Source: Thermothielavioides terrestris NRRL 8126 (taxonomy: Eukaryota > Ascomycota > Sordariomycetes > Sordariales > Chaetomiaceae). Taken from it: a stretch of 64,000 nucleotides of DNA. Within the stretch, counting starts at the first letter, position 1, and every line of letters begins with the position of its first letter. The position numbers and the translations under genes were made by a program. The stretch covers positions 3,506,001 through 3,570,000 of the forward strand of contig NC_016458.1 in NCBI RefSeq assembly GCF_000226115.1, read 5' to 3'. Of this stretch, positions 23,569 to 33,514 are shown in pieces. Under the pieces are notes generated by a model. It was not told where the DNA came from, made no database searches, and saw only the letters and a program-made list of their open reading frames with translations.

Positions 23569-26500
23569 ATTAATAGGTATAATCTCGTTAAACCCTTTAA
23601 GAAACTCCTTTAAAAGGTATCGTTTAAAGGCGTATAGGATAATAGCCTCTAAAAGATAGACTAAGCATTGAGAGACGAGGAATTTATTCTCCTAAGAACC
23701 TATATTTAATCTATAATACCTAAAGAAGAGGAGGAATAGGCCGCCTTCTAAGTAGAAGAGGGCAAGCAACTATAGATTCTCGAAGACCTAATCAAAGCTA
23801 TAGTCATCTCTACTATAGCCTTTAATAAGATGTTCTTTAAAGGAAGCTAATAAGGTGATTTTATACTAAGATTTATTATAATTGTCTAGATCGACTAAGC
23901 TATTAAAGCTAAGAAGATCGATAAACTTCTTAACAATAAGGACAAAGAGGTCTAAGCCTAGATCAAGGAAATAATTACAAAGTACCTTTACTTTATTGAA
24001 TTTACTAATATATTTTTAAAGAAAGAATTTAATAAGATGCCTCTAAAGTATAAATATAACTATAAGATCGAATTCATTAGACTACTATCCTAGTGAGTAA
24101 GCCCCTTATACTTCTATACCCTCAACTAGCTAGAGACTATAAAAAAGTACTTAGTTAAAAACCTATAGAAAGGTTTTATTAAGCTAAGTACTACCTTATA
24201 TAGCTCTCCTATGCTCTTTGTTATTAAAGGAGATAAGACCTAGAGGTTCTACATTAACTATTAAGCCTTAAATAAGGTTATTATTAAGGACTACTACCTA
24301 CTACCCTATATTAATAAAACTTTATAATAACTAGGGAACGTTAAAATCTTTACTAAGATCGATATCTAGTAAGCCTTCTACTAGATCTAACTTACCCCTA
24401 GAAGCGAAGATCTAACGACCTTCTAAACCTACTATAGCTAATTCTACTATAAAGTCCTGCCCTTTAGCCTATACAATAGACCTACTACCTTTTAGTAATT
24501 CGTTAATTCTTAGTTCTTTAAGTACTTTAATATATTTATAACTATCTATATCGATAATTTAATTATCTACTTTTAAAATAAGGAAGAACACTATAAATAT
24601 ATATAACTTGTCCTCTAGAAGCTATATAAGGTAAGCCTCTAGGTAGATATTAAAAAGTATAAATTCTATATTATTAAGACTAAATTCCTTGGGTTTATCG
24701 TTAGTACTAAAGGTGTCTAAGTAGACCTAAAGAAGATTAAGACAGTAGTGTCTTAGGACCGATCTACTACTATATAAAGAGTATAAGCCTTTCTAGGATT
24801 CTATAACTTTTATTCCTAATTCGTCTATAAGTATAGAAGAATTATATAATCCCTATAGTATTTAACCGTTAAAAGGAAACTATTTAAGTAGACTAAAGAG
24901 TATAAAGAAGCTTTCTAAGAACTTAAGAGGCGAATAACTAATACTCTACTTCTTAAATACTATGACTCTACTAGAGAGAGCTAAATTAAAGTCGACGCTT
25001 CTAGTAGAGTTGTAGTTAACGTCTTCTAATAGAAATACAATAATAGTTAATACCCTATTATATTCTTTCTAAAAACGATATCTAGACTAAAAAGCAATTA
25101 CTCTATCTATAATAAAGAACTTTTTACTATTATATATATTGTCGAAGAATAGTACTTAATACTATTAGGCCTCTAGTAGCGGTTTAATATTCTATTTGAC
25201 TATTATACGTTGTAATACTTTATATAGAAGAGGCTACTTAATATACAATAAGCTAGTTGGGCTAAGCTCCTCTTTGCCCTAGACTTTTAGATCATCTATC
25301 GACCTAGTAAGTAGAACGCTGTTACCAACGCCCTATCCTATAAGGCTAAAGAACTCGCTACCTAGAAAGAAGTCTAAAAGGCCTATTATACCTAGATAGT
25401 CCTCCCTAAGAGTAAGCTAGACCTATAGATCTTAGAGGAACTAGAGTTGCTACCTAAAGAGCCTACTAAATATAATTTATAGTATATAATTTGTTAAATC
25501 GAAGCTAATAAATCTAAACTATCCTAATTATAATAATTTAAAGGATATAAACTAGTTAATACTATTCTTAAAGTAAATTAGAAGAACGAAGCTCTAGAAA
25601 GCTTTTAAAAGCTTATTTACTAGAATAATATCGACTAGACCCTAAGCGATAGTAGCCTTCTACTAAAGGGAGGGAGGCTAATAGTTCTATTAAATAAATA
25701 TTTATAAACCTATCTATTAGCTAAAATCTATAACTAGATCTCTATAGCCTACCTAGGTAGAAATAAGATATAAAAGTTAGTCTAGAGACAATACTTTTAG
25801 CTAAAGTAAATAGGAGATATTGATAGGTTCGTCTAGAATTACTAGACCTACCAACGTTCTTATATATTTTACAATAAGCTACTAAGCCTCCTCAAGCCCT
25901 TAGAAGTCTCTATAAAACCTTAGTAGTATATTACTATAGACTTCTATATAATACTTTAAAATAAGTTAGGCTATAACTAAGTCTTTATTATAGTAGATCA
26001 CTTAAAGAAATATAGTTACTTACTCCCTTATTATAAGACTACTACTACTAAAGAGATAATATAACTCTACTACTAATATATTTAATATACTTATAGAGCC
26101 TTAGAATCAATCACTTTAGACTAAAGCCCTTAGTTTATTTTAGTATTCTAGGACAAGTTCTATAAGATCTTTAGAATTAATCTATACCTCTTTTTTTTCA
26201 AAGTACCTCTAGATAGATAGATAGACTAAAATTATAAATCAATACCTCGACTAGCGTCTATATCTATTTATTAACTATTTCTAAGACAATTAGCTAAAAT
26301 TATTATCTATAATAGATTTTATTTAAACTATTTTACTCTACTTATCTACTAGCCTTGTCCTATTTAAGGTTAAGACTAATATACTCCTCTAGATAATCTA
26401 TAATTAGTAGGAGTATACCTAAGAATTTAATAGTATTAAAGACAAGTTTAATTGTATTAAAGTCTAAGAGATATTCTCTAAAATTAATTCTATTATCTAA

Positions 26501-26608
26501 TTTACTAAAAAAATATATAGAAAGCCTAAGAAGTTTAAAAATAGTAAATAGATAAATATTAATAACTAGAAGAGTTTAAAGTTAGCTAAGAGGTCTATAT
26601 TATAAAGG
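23569..26608 (+). pseudogene. LTR-2 Pol part 2: RT, RNase H, integrase, RIP-broken
   Basis: RT at about 24050-24760 shows SSPMLFVIKGDKT, RFYINY-stop-ALNKVIIKDYYLLP, FTKIDI, VLPFSLYNRPTTF and IFITIYIDNLIIYF (YIDD now YIDN). RNase H at about 24990-25400 shows VDASSRVV and NNSQYPIIFF-like and YNKELFTIIYIVEE-like blocks. Integrase at about 25730-26560 shows ITIDFYIIL, VFIIVDHLKKY, FILVF-stop-DKFYKIFRIN and the D-G-Q-T block degraded to R-stop-I-D-stop-T followed by KIINQYLD. The frame is cut at 26608 by LINE C. Stops sit at the expected Gln and Trp codons. Confidence 0.9.
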
Positions 26609-28370
26609 AGCCTACGACTCTGTAGCAAGGTATGCCACAGGGCTCGCCGCTGTCGCTAGCGCTGTTTATCCTCTTTATTACCCCCCTGTTCCACGCCCTC
26701 GAGGCGTATACTAGGCTCCTAACGGTCGGGTACGTAGATGACACTAACCTTCTTACGTTCGGATGGGATACGCTAGTATGCTGCTATATACTAGAGAGAG
26801 GGTTTGCCGAGTACGAGAAGTGGGCCGTAGAACGGGGGATACAGTTCGAGCTAGCGAAGAGCGAGCTTATCTACTTCACGAGGGCGCGGCGGCTATGTAC
26901 AGAGGTCGTCAATATCTTTGGCGAAGGTTAGCTAGGGCTCGCACCTATAGAGTCAACGAGGTTCCTAGGCGTATAGCTAGACTATAAGCTCTCGTTTCAG
27001 GTATATAAGAAGGCGGTTAAGGCTAAGATAGCTATATAAAAGTTTGCCTTTATAAGGCTTATAGCGAAGACGTATAGGGTATATATTGTATAAGCTTAGG
27101 AGATCTATATAAAGGTCATTAGGAGCGTCCTTTTATATAGGGTAGTAGCGTAGTACACTCTAACGCCGATCGGAGGGACCCCCTATAGGATCGTATACAA
27201 CTTTAGCGCTATATAGTTGGGCTACCTCTAGGTAGTTACTAGTATATATAAGGCTATACTAGTCTACAACCTAGAAAGTAAGACCTAGATGCCCTTTATC
27301 GACCTATACCTCAACCGCTAGGCGGCGTATACTAAATAGAGGCTCTAGAAAACTAGGCTTATATAGCTTCTATACAATATCTATATAAAGGTGGCGTCAA
27401 GGTTGAAGAAGCGGCGCTATATACACTATGCCCTAGTAGCAAGACCAGCTATAAAGGAGTCTCCTATAGAGTAGAGGCAGTTGTAGGCCAAGGGCTAGCT
27501 CCTTATATACCGTCTAACAGTAGTAGTAGAGGCGTAGGACAAGAGCGACAAGGACGATAATTAGAGGCCCTAGGAGCTATAGCTATATACCAACGTAGAT
27601 ATAGCTATAGTAAAGGAGTAGAAGGTATATAGAGAGATGTAGATATATTATATAGACGCTAAGAGACTAGAGAGGGTGTACTATAGGGAAGTAGTAGACC
27701 TATACAACTTAAAGCCTATTGCCTAGGTGCTATAGGTATATAAGGATCTTAGTAAAGCGTAGAGCTCCCTCCTTATATAGGCGTATATTAGGGCTATTGG
27801 CCTCAGGTAGTTCCTATTCCAGAGGGGGGTGCCAGATACGCCTACGCTACTTTGTCGCTATAGCGAGGTACCTAAGACTATCGCCTACCTTGTAATACGC
27901 TATAGGGATCTTATAGTTACTATAGGAAGGCCTTACGTCTAGGATCGATATACGCTACTTATACTACTCGAGAGTAGGAGAGGCGCCTAGAGGCTTATAG
28001 GATAGCTAATATATACTAGGCGTCTATAGGAGTACCGGCTAGCGCTCGAGCTAAACGTCGAAGGCGAGGCGGGATATAAGGGATTGGCGGAAAGCTCTAT
28101 AAGTATATAGCAAGAGCGTAGTAGCTAGGACAGTATAGTAGGGGAGCCGCTAACGGCTAGCTATAAGAACCGAGGTATAGACGAGAAGCGTAGGAGGAAG
28201 AGGAAGAGACGTAGGAGGGTCGGCCTCTAGCCGCTCCCCCTGAACATATAGTACGCCTAGCGGCTACGGCACTCGCGCTAGGAGCGTATCGTATACGTAA
28301 GTGGCATGCAATAGGCTGTGTAGGCCGCTATGTCTCCGTTGCCACTAGGCCGGAAAGGTAAGTTCTAGCG
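26609..28370 (+). pseudogene. LINE C ORF2 C-terminal half: RT and zinc-binding end, lightly mutated
   Basis: From 26632 a 99-codon stretch is open: MPQGSPLSLALF, then GYVDDTNLLTFGWD with the RT active site YVDD intact at 26731-26742, then FELAKSELIYFTRARR. The first stop (TAG near 26929) sits where relatives suggest Gln (GEGQLGLAP). Further on are LDYKLSFQVYKKAVKAKIAI, PIGGTPYRIVYNFSAI, a CRY/VPKTIAYLVIR-like zinc-binding end near 27850-27910, and a basic tail, KRRRKRKRRRRVGL, near 28195. It is truncated at its N-terminus and carries several stops, so it is not functional, but it is the best reference for the family's C-terminus. Confidence 0.9.
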
Positions 28371-28480
28371 AGTTAGAGAGAAGGACCTAGGGAGGCCCGC
28401 CCTATATAGTAGGAACGTAGCGTAGGCGCTATATGTAAGTGGTGTATATAGAGGTAGAGGGACCGCTTGCCCTCAGTGGC

Positions 28481-28497
28481 GAGGCACTAAGTGCCTC
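28481..28497 (+). other. LINE 3' stem-loop
   Basis: GAGGCAC-TAA-GTGCCTC is a perfect 7-bp stem with a 3-base loop, 13 bases before the (TAA)n tail. The same hairpin occurs near the 3' end of LINE B (17976-17992), G (40754-40770), H (44851-44867), J (55475-55491) and E (39042-39056), in some weakened by RIP. LINE RTs of some clades recognise a 3' stem-loop in their RNA; that role here is inferred. Confidence 0.75.
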
Positions 28498-28536
28498 TTC
28501 AGTGTAAGATTAATAATAATAATAATATTATAAAGG

Positions 28537-28990
28537 GCTATTAACAAATAAATCGACTAAGCAATAAGTTTAATTACCTTATCGTTAAGCCTTTTCCGAT
28601 TATTACTAAGAAAGGTTATTCCTATAAGTTGAAGCTACCTAAGACCTAGAAGATATACCTAGTGTTTATCCTAGATCGACTCTAGAGGGCACTAAATAAT
28701 TTGTTACTAGGCTAGGAACCCTAGCCTAAGTCGCCAATTAAGGTAGACAACGAATTAGAATAGTAAATTAAAAAGATTCTTATCTCCTAGATATTTAAAA
28801 GGAAACTCTAGTACTACGTTAAATAGATTAGTTAAAGTAAGGATCCTAAATAGTATAACGCTATTAATTTCAAGAATATACTATATCGCCTTTAGGAATT
28901 CTATAAAGTATTCCCTTCTATAGCTAGACTACTATAACGGTTGCTATAATAGCTAAAGGCTTATAAAGAGGATTACTTCGATAACGAATA
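28537..28990 (+). pseudogene. LTR-2 Pol part 3: C-terminal chromodomain
   Basis: After LINE C the Pol frame resumes with FSDYYQERLFL-like and a GTLA-x-VAN-type linker, then at about 28766-28940 ELE-x-QIKKILISQIFKRKL-type sequence followed by QYYVKQISQSKDPKQYNAI and FKNI-x-YRLQEFYKVFP (x or Q where stops now stand). This is the layout of the chromodomain that ends fungal chromovirus integrases (VEKIL-x-RKLQYxVKWxGY-x-NFxNAP). Aromatic cage residues are partly lost. It would bind methylated histone tails and bias integration to heterochromatin. Confidence 0.78.
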
Positions 28991-29293
28991 CCTAGATAAT
29001 AACCTACTAGTATCTAAAGGACAATACGATCCAACTTGATCTAGGAGACGTTATATATATATATAAACCTACTATAAGGTCGTAGAATAACATTTTATTC
29101 TAGCTCCTTTATATATCTATTAGCCTAGATATAACAACTTATATAGCCTAGTAGGCTATAGGGCAAATTTCTAAGTCCTATAGAACTCAATTGTATAAAC
29201 TTTGTAAAAAATAGGCTTATAAACTAGCTCTTCTAATTACTAATAGCTAGCGAAGGACTACAACGTATCCATTGTATAGGTATAACGTTTTTT

Positions 29294-29307
29294 CGAAGGG
29301 GGGGTGA
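29294..29307 (+). other. LTR-2 polypurine tract
   Basis: CGAAGGGGGGGTGA lies directly before the 3' LTR start at 29308 and matches the tract of LTR-1. It fits the plus-strand primer site of Gypsy elements. Confidence 0.75.
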
Positions 29308-29693
29308 TATAATAGTATAGTACATTAACCACCGTTATATAACTTATATATAGACCTATTACGTAACTATACGCCTATATAACTTCTTAAATTGATGGAT
29401 TTATAGGATTCGAGTCGATTTCTAGATTAGGAAGGAGGGGTTGACCTACCAATAAGGAAAAACACGCTAATAAGGCGAACCGCGTCTTACCCTATAGCGA
29501 ACAGACTTTGTAGCTCTACTACAAATTGTAGCTTTACTATAAATTGTCTATATGTACTACCTAAGGTATTTTAGTATAGTTTTCCACCTATATATTAATA
29601 GTTTTCCTCTCTCTCCTTAGACTTAAAGTCTTTGTCAATCGAGGATCAATTTAGCTACAAGTTATCTAGCACTTGTTTTGCCTTACTATAACA
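29308..29693 (+). repeat. LTR-2 3' long terminal repeat
   Basis: 386 bp, beginning TATAATAGTATAGTACATT and ending TTACTATAACA, followed by the CTAGC duplication. The tandem 18-bp units and the region of the CACGTG pair are recognisable but mutated (TTACGTAAC). Confidence 0.92.
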
Positions 29694-31252
29694 CTAGCCT
29701 ACCTTAGTAGGGCGCTTCTTTAGGCGCTACTCTCCTAACTTATCTTCCTAGCTCCTATACTATATATTTGCCTCTACTACCGTCATTGCCTAAGGTTAAG
29801 ATATATAAAATGTAAGTAGGCGGTCAAGGAACTGCTCCTTTATATATTTACACTACTCTTATACGACCTTGTAGCTCGTATTAAAGGCTATATAGGCACT
29901 CCTGCAATTAATGTACTTTGGCTAGTGCCTAGCTAGGTTAGTCTTTATAAAGTACTATACCTCCTATTCTCTTATAGTATTGCTATCGCTATATACTATA
30001 TAGATATAAACTAGACAGTGTACCTCCTTCTCTTTATAGAATATCGCCTTATACCTCTATTTTCTATATTTAAAGTATAGGATTATATATACTACGCCCT
30101 TAAAGCGTTTATAAAGGTAGACTATATAGTTGAGTAGAATACCCTAATCAATAAGCCTTATAACTTCTTTAACTATATAGAGCTCGACTAATATATATAT
30201 TGTCTATAGCCCTTAACCGCCCTTAGTGCTACCCTATAGTATATATAGCCTTATATATATAATCTAAACTTTATTCTCCTTTACTAGGTCCACTACTAAG
30301 TAGCTAAGGTTATCCCTATACTTTATTAGGGTAGCTAGTTATATACTCTTCGCTAATACTACGAAGGTATAGTATTTAAGTACTATAGTCGCTCGAAACG
30401 TAGCAATGATCTATACTTTGTTATCTTTATCGACGAACTACGTCTAACAATTCTCTTTAAATATAACTACTATATTCCTACTTTTTAGTAGCTTCTATAC
30501 TATAATAGCGCTACTTCTATTACCTCCTATAGTTGCCATTATTATAGCTATAGCTATATTTACTATATAGACTATATCCTCTATACTCCTATTAACAATA
30601 TCTATAGACATCTACCTAAGGTCGACTACAAACTTATAAAATAGCTTCTTTAGTATATACTACATATAGCTCTTAAGTAGCTAGGACGCTAATGTCGTAG
30701 CTACGCTCTACCTTGCTACCTAGGCCTAGGTCCTCGCCTAGGTACCCTTAGCGCCTACCTATAGCCTAACTTTGTTCTTTATCTATATAACCTCCTCTTT
30801 TATATAGTCAACACTTTTATATAGCTTATATATATTATAAAGGTAGTTTAGCTTGTCTTAGAACACTTTGTAATAGTATATATATATATAGTAGCTTATA
30901 TATATAGCTATATCTCTAGCGACACTAAGGTATAGAATTCTTATAAAAGCCTTGATTTTCTATTGCTAGCGCCTTTAATATATATATTTCGATCGTTTAT
31001 AGCTCCTATAGGAGGGAGCCTAAGTCTTCGGTTGTATCGGTCGGGGTACTCGTATATATTAGCTACAATGTTGTAACTTGTAGCGCCCACTGTTGGGCTA
31101 CCGCTATCGCCACTACGACCTATATAGCTACTACACCCCCTCTACAACATCGTAGACGGGGGTAACTAGGTATACTAAGAACGCTCGCGTTGTCGGATTC
31201 GATTTTGGCTTAACAGTTCCTTCGCAATCGGCGTTTAAGTACGAAGAAGCCG
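29694..31252 (-). mobile_element. LINE A, segment 3 (ORF1 and 5' end)
   Basis: Resumes LINE A after LTR-2 and runs to its 5' end, the reverse complement of the conserved GCTTCTTCG start. It carries ORF1 on the minus strand, with the initiator ATG kept at 31150-31148 and an in-frame TGA/TAG-rich body; the N-terminal block is readable upstream of 31010. Segments 1-3 together equal LINE E 33511-37410, so LINE A was a single copy before the Helitron and Gypsy insertions. Confidence 0.9.
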
Positions 31253-31288
31253 CTTTCTTTTTTCTTTTTTTTTCTTTTTTTTATCTTC
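31253..31288 (+). repeat. Pyrimidine tract, target of the D/I LINE
   Basis: A run of T with a few C (31253-31288) separates the 5' end of LINE A from the 3' tail of the D/I LINE. Its last bases, C-T8-AT-CTTC (31274-31288), recur as C-T8-CTTC at 62093-62105, which I read as the target-site duplication of D/I. Confidence 0.75.
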
Positions 31289-31688
31289 ATTATTATTATT
31301 AATCTTATATTAAAGGGGCTCTAAATACCTTACTACTAAGGGTAAGTGGTCCCTCTACCTTTATCTATACTATTTATATGTAGCGTCTACGCTATACCCT
31401 ACTATATAGGGTAGGCTTCCTAAGGTTCCAACTATCTAACTCGCTAGAACTCACCTTTCTAGCCTAGTAGCGACAGAGATATAAGTGGCCTATGTAGCCC
31501 ATTGTATACTACTTGCTTATATAGTGCGCCCTTAGTGCAAAGGTTCCTACTGCTAAGGGCGCTATATATGTGCCTAGGTCGGCTAGAGGCTAACCTTCCT
31601 ACGCCTCTTCCTCCTCCTCTTCTTCTCACCTACGCTATCGCTCCTAGGGCCTCTTGTAGGTAGCTCCCCTACTATATAGTCCTAGCTA
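31289..31688 (-). mobile_element. LINE D/I, segment 1 (3' end)
   Basis: Begins with the (ATT)n tail complement and a variant 3' stem region (AAAGGGGCTCTAAATACC instead of GAGGCACTTAGTGCC), the same subfamily variant as LINE L at the window end. It continues through the 3' UTR into the antisense C-terminus of ORF2. It is interrupted at 31688 by the unmutated TIR element. Confidence 0.85.
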
Positions 31689-31927
31689 CTATACCGCGCC
31701 ACCGGCCCCTGACAAAATGGCCTCAGGTACAATTTTCAGGCAGGAGGACAGTCCTCTCCTCTACAACTGCTCTTAGTAGACAAAAATGGTAGTTGTGATA
31801 GCCATTTAGATAATACCTCCTTTCTTATATAGGCTTATTTTCGAAGCAAATCCATTTTCTAGCACCTAGTTGTATTTGCAGTAGCTAGTTGCATTTGTAG
31901 TACGAGGCCCAGTTCCAACGCGAAGCT

Positions 31928-32189
31928 GCAGTTCAATCTGCTCGCCTGGTGCGCCCGCAGTTCAATCTGCTCGCCCGGTGCGCCCGCAGTTCAAATGCGT
32001 GGCCGCAGTTCAATCTGCCCGCTCGGCGCGGCCGCAGTTCAAATGCGTAGCCGCAGTTCAAATGCGTGGCCGCAGTTCAAATACGCAGCACGCAGTTCAA
32101 ATGTGTAGCCGCAGTTCAAATACGCAGCACGCAGTTCAAATGCGTGGCCGCAGTTCAAATACGCAGCACGCAATTCCATTGCGTGCCCA
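31928..32189. repeat. Minisatellite, 12 units starting GCAGTTCAA
   Basis: Units begin at 31928, 31957, 31986, 32005, 32034, 32053, 32072, 32092, 32111, 32131, 32150 and 32170. Three types are seen: 29 bp (GCAGTTCAATCTGC..., three copies at 31928, 31957 and 32005), 19 bp (GCAGTTCAAATGCGTGGCC and variants) and 20 bp (GCAGTTCAAATACGCAGCAC). The last six alternate 19- and 20-bp types, which points to expansion of a 39-bp dimer. The last unit is degenerate (GCAATTCC). Short open frames across the array exist on both strands, but they are by-products of the repeat. Confidence 0.92.
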
Positions 32190-32200
32190 TTTCCAAAACT

Positions 32201-32270
32201 GTGACTGTAGCGTAGTAGTATGCCCTGCCAGTAGAATTGTAGAGGTCCCATGTTCAAATCTCTTTCGAAG
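32201..32270 (+). other. tRNA-like segment with box A and box B (possible SINE/Pol III remnant)
   Basis: TAGCGTAGTAG at 32208-32218 resembles box A (TRGYNNARNNG), and GTTCAAATC at 32252-32260 resembles box B (GGTTCRANNCC). Their starts are 44 bases apart, as in a tRNA gene. The T-arm and acceptor stems do not pair, so this is no functional tRNA. It may be a tRNA-derived head or a chance match inside the TIR element. Confidence 0.3.
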
Positions 32271-32553
32271 CGTAGATTTTCAGTAAGATAGGTAACATTG
32301 TAAAGTATAGAAGGTAAAAAAACAGAAATGAAAAACGGTAATATGTATATTTTACTGTAATATACAACCTGGAAAATGACCTTCAGTTCAAAATGGCTTG
32401 CGATTCAAAATGACCATTACGTAGTAAAAGCTAGTGCTACGTAAAATCGACCTTTTGGTAAGCCATCATGCGATAATTTTGTAGGTACGGCCATCTTTGC
32501 TCTGTAAAGTTGTCTACAAGATCGTTTTCTCCTAGGCTGGTGGCGCGCTATAG

Positions 32554-33499
32554 TACTATACGTCGCCTATTTGTCTACCTAGCCCTCTATAGTTCTATTG
32601 TACCTAGCCTCGCCTTCGACGTTTAGCTCGAAGGCGAGCTAGTACTTATATAGACGCCTAGTGTATATTAGCTACCTTATCAGAGCTTCTACGTCTCTTT
32701 TACTCCTAAGTAGTGTAAATAGCGTATATTAGTTCTATACTATAGGCCTCCCTACTATAACTTCTAGGTCTTTATAGTATATTGCTAAGTAGACGATAGT
32801 CTCTAGTACTTTGCTATAGTAGTATAGTAGTATAGGCGTATTAGGGACTCCCTTTTAGAATAGAGACTGTTATAGACCAATAGCTCCTCTATATACCTAT
32901 ATAAGTAGGGAGTTCTATATTTTACTAAGGTCCTTATATACCTATAGGATTTTAGCTAGAAGCTCTAGGCTATATTGATTAGCTACTTCCCTATAGTATA
33001 TTCTCTCTAGTCTTTTTATATTAATGTAGTATATTTATTTACTACTCTCTATATACTTTCTACTCTTCTATAGTAACTATATCTATATTAGCTTAGAGCT
33101 AGGGCTCTTTAGGCCTTTATTTGTTATCTTCGCTACTTTTACTCTATATCTCCTCTACTTTAGTAGAGTAGTATAAAAGGAGCTACTCTTTAGCCTATAC
33201 CTATTTCTAATCTATAGGCGACTTCTCTATAGCTAGCCCTAACCCTAGGCTATAGTGTATATAGCGGGTTCTCTTTAGCCTTAACGCTACTTTCGTATAT
33301 ACACTGTATAGGAGTTGTATAAGCCTAGTCTTCTAAAGCCTCTATTTAGTATATACTATCTAATAGTTAAGGTAGAGGTCAATAGGAGGTACCTAGGTTT
33401 CACTTTTAAGGTTATACACTAATATAGCTTTATATATACTAGCTATTACATAGAGGTAGCTTAACTATATAGCTCCTAAGCTATATATAATCCTATATA
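32554..33499 (-). mobile_element. LINE D/I, segment 2 (ORF2 C-terminus)
   Basis: Antisense LINE sequence continuing from 31688; it matches LINE B about 18360-19290. It encodes the zinc-binding and post-RT part of ORF2 with frequent stops. It ends at the LINE E duplication AATCCTATATA (33489-33499) and resumes after 39092. Confidence 0.85.
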
Positions 33500-33514
33500 A
33501 TATAGCAAGAGCTT

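Larger units (their letters stand above)
26609..28524 (+). mobile_element. LINE C, 5'-truncated and lightly RIP-mutated
   Basis: Begins inside ORF2 (aligned with LINE E about 37163) and runs to the stem-loop (28481-28497) and the (TAA)n tail. It is flanked by ATATTATAAAGG (26597-26608 and 28525-28536); LTR-1 shows the empty site near 7500. Unlike all other LINE copies here it keeps many CA, TG and CG dinucleotides. The 5' truncation is the usual outcome of incomplete target-primed reverse transcription. It is about 1.9 kb long. Confidence 0.93.
14822..29693 (+). mobile_element. LTR-2: Ty3/Gypsy chromovirus, plus strand, split by LINEs B and C
   Basis: Same family as LTR-1 but in the opposite orientation, flanked by CTAGC (14817-14821 and 29694-29698). 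Removing LINE B (17946-23554 plus one TSD copy) and LINE C (26609-28524 plus one TSD copy) leaves about 7.3 kb, in line with LTR-1's 7348 bp. Its order is Gag, knuckle, protease | LINE B | RT, RNase H, integrase | LINE C | chromodomain, PPT, LTR. It also sits in LINE A, 1.13 kb from LTR-1. Confidence 0.93.
31689..32553. mobile_element. Unmutated 865-bp terminal-inverted-repeat element of unknown family
   Basis: Inserted in LINE D/I. The left end reads CTATACCGCGCCACCGGCC (31689-31707); the right end, reversed, reads CTATAGCGCGCCACCAGCC (32553-32535), i.e. 17 of 19 matching. It is flanked by TA (31687-31688 and 32554-32555), as for Tc1/mariner-like elements. Alternatively the 8-bp TACTATAC at 31687-31694 and 32554-32561 is the TSD (hAT-like), but then the ends are unequal. 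Its base composition is wholly unlike its surroundings: CA, TG and CG are common, so it has not been through RIP. Inside are a 12-unit minisatellite, a tRNA-like box A/box B pair, and a 7-bp palindrome TACGTAG/CTACGTA (32418-32443). No transposase is encoded, so it would be non-autonomous (MITE-like). Confidence 0.65.

Noticed and set aside
26763..26987. 74-codon frame overlapping the LINE C RT
   Set aside because: Out-of-frame shadow of the RT frame that contains YVDD.
31928..32189. CRISPR-like array of short repeats with spacers
   Set aside because: The 'spacers' are themselves repeated, unit lengths are 19, 20 and 29 bp, and the context is eukaryotic; it is a minisatellite.
32201..32270. 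Functional tRNA gene
   Set aside because: Box A/B spacing fits but the acceptor and T stems do not pair and no anticodon stem is visible.
31978..32286. 102-codon plus-strand frame and overlapping minus-strand frame (32257-32039)
   Set aside because: Both merely translate the tandem repeat; no start context or similarity, and both strands are open for the same reason.
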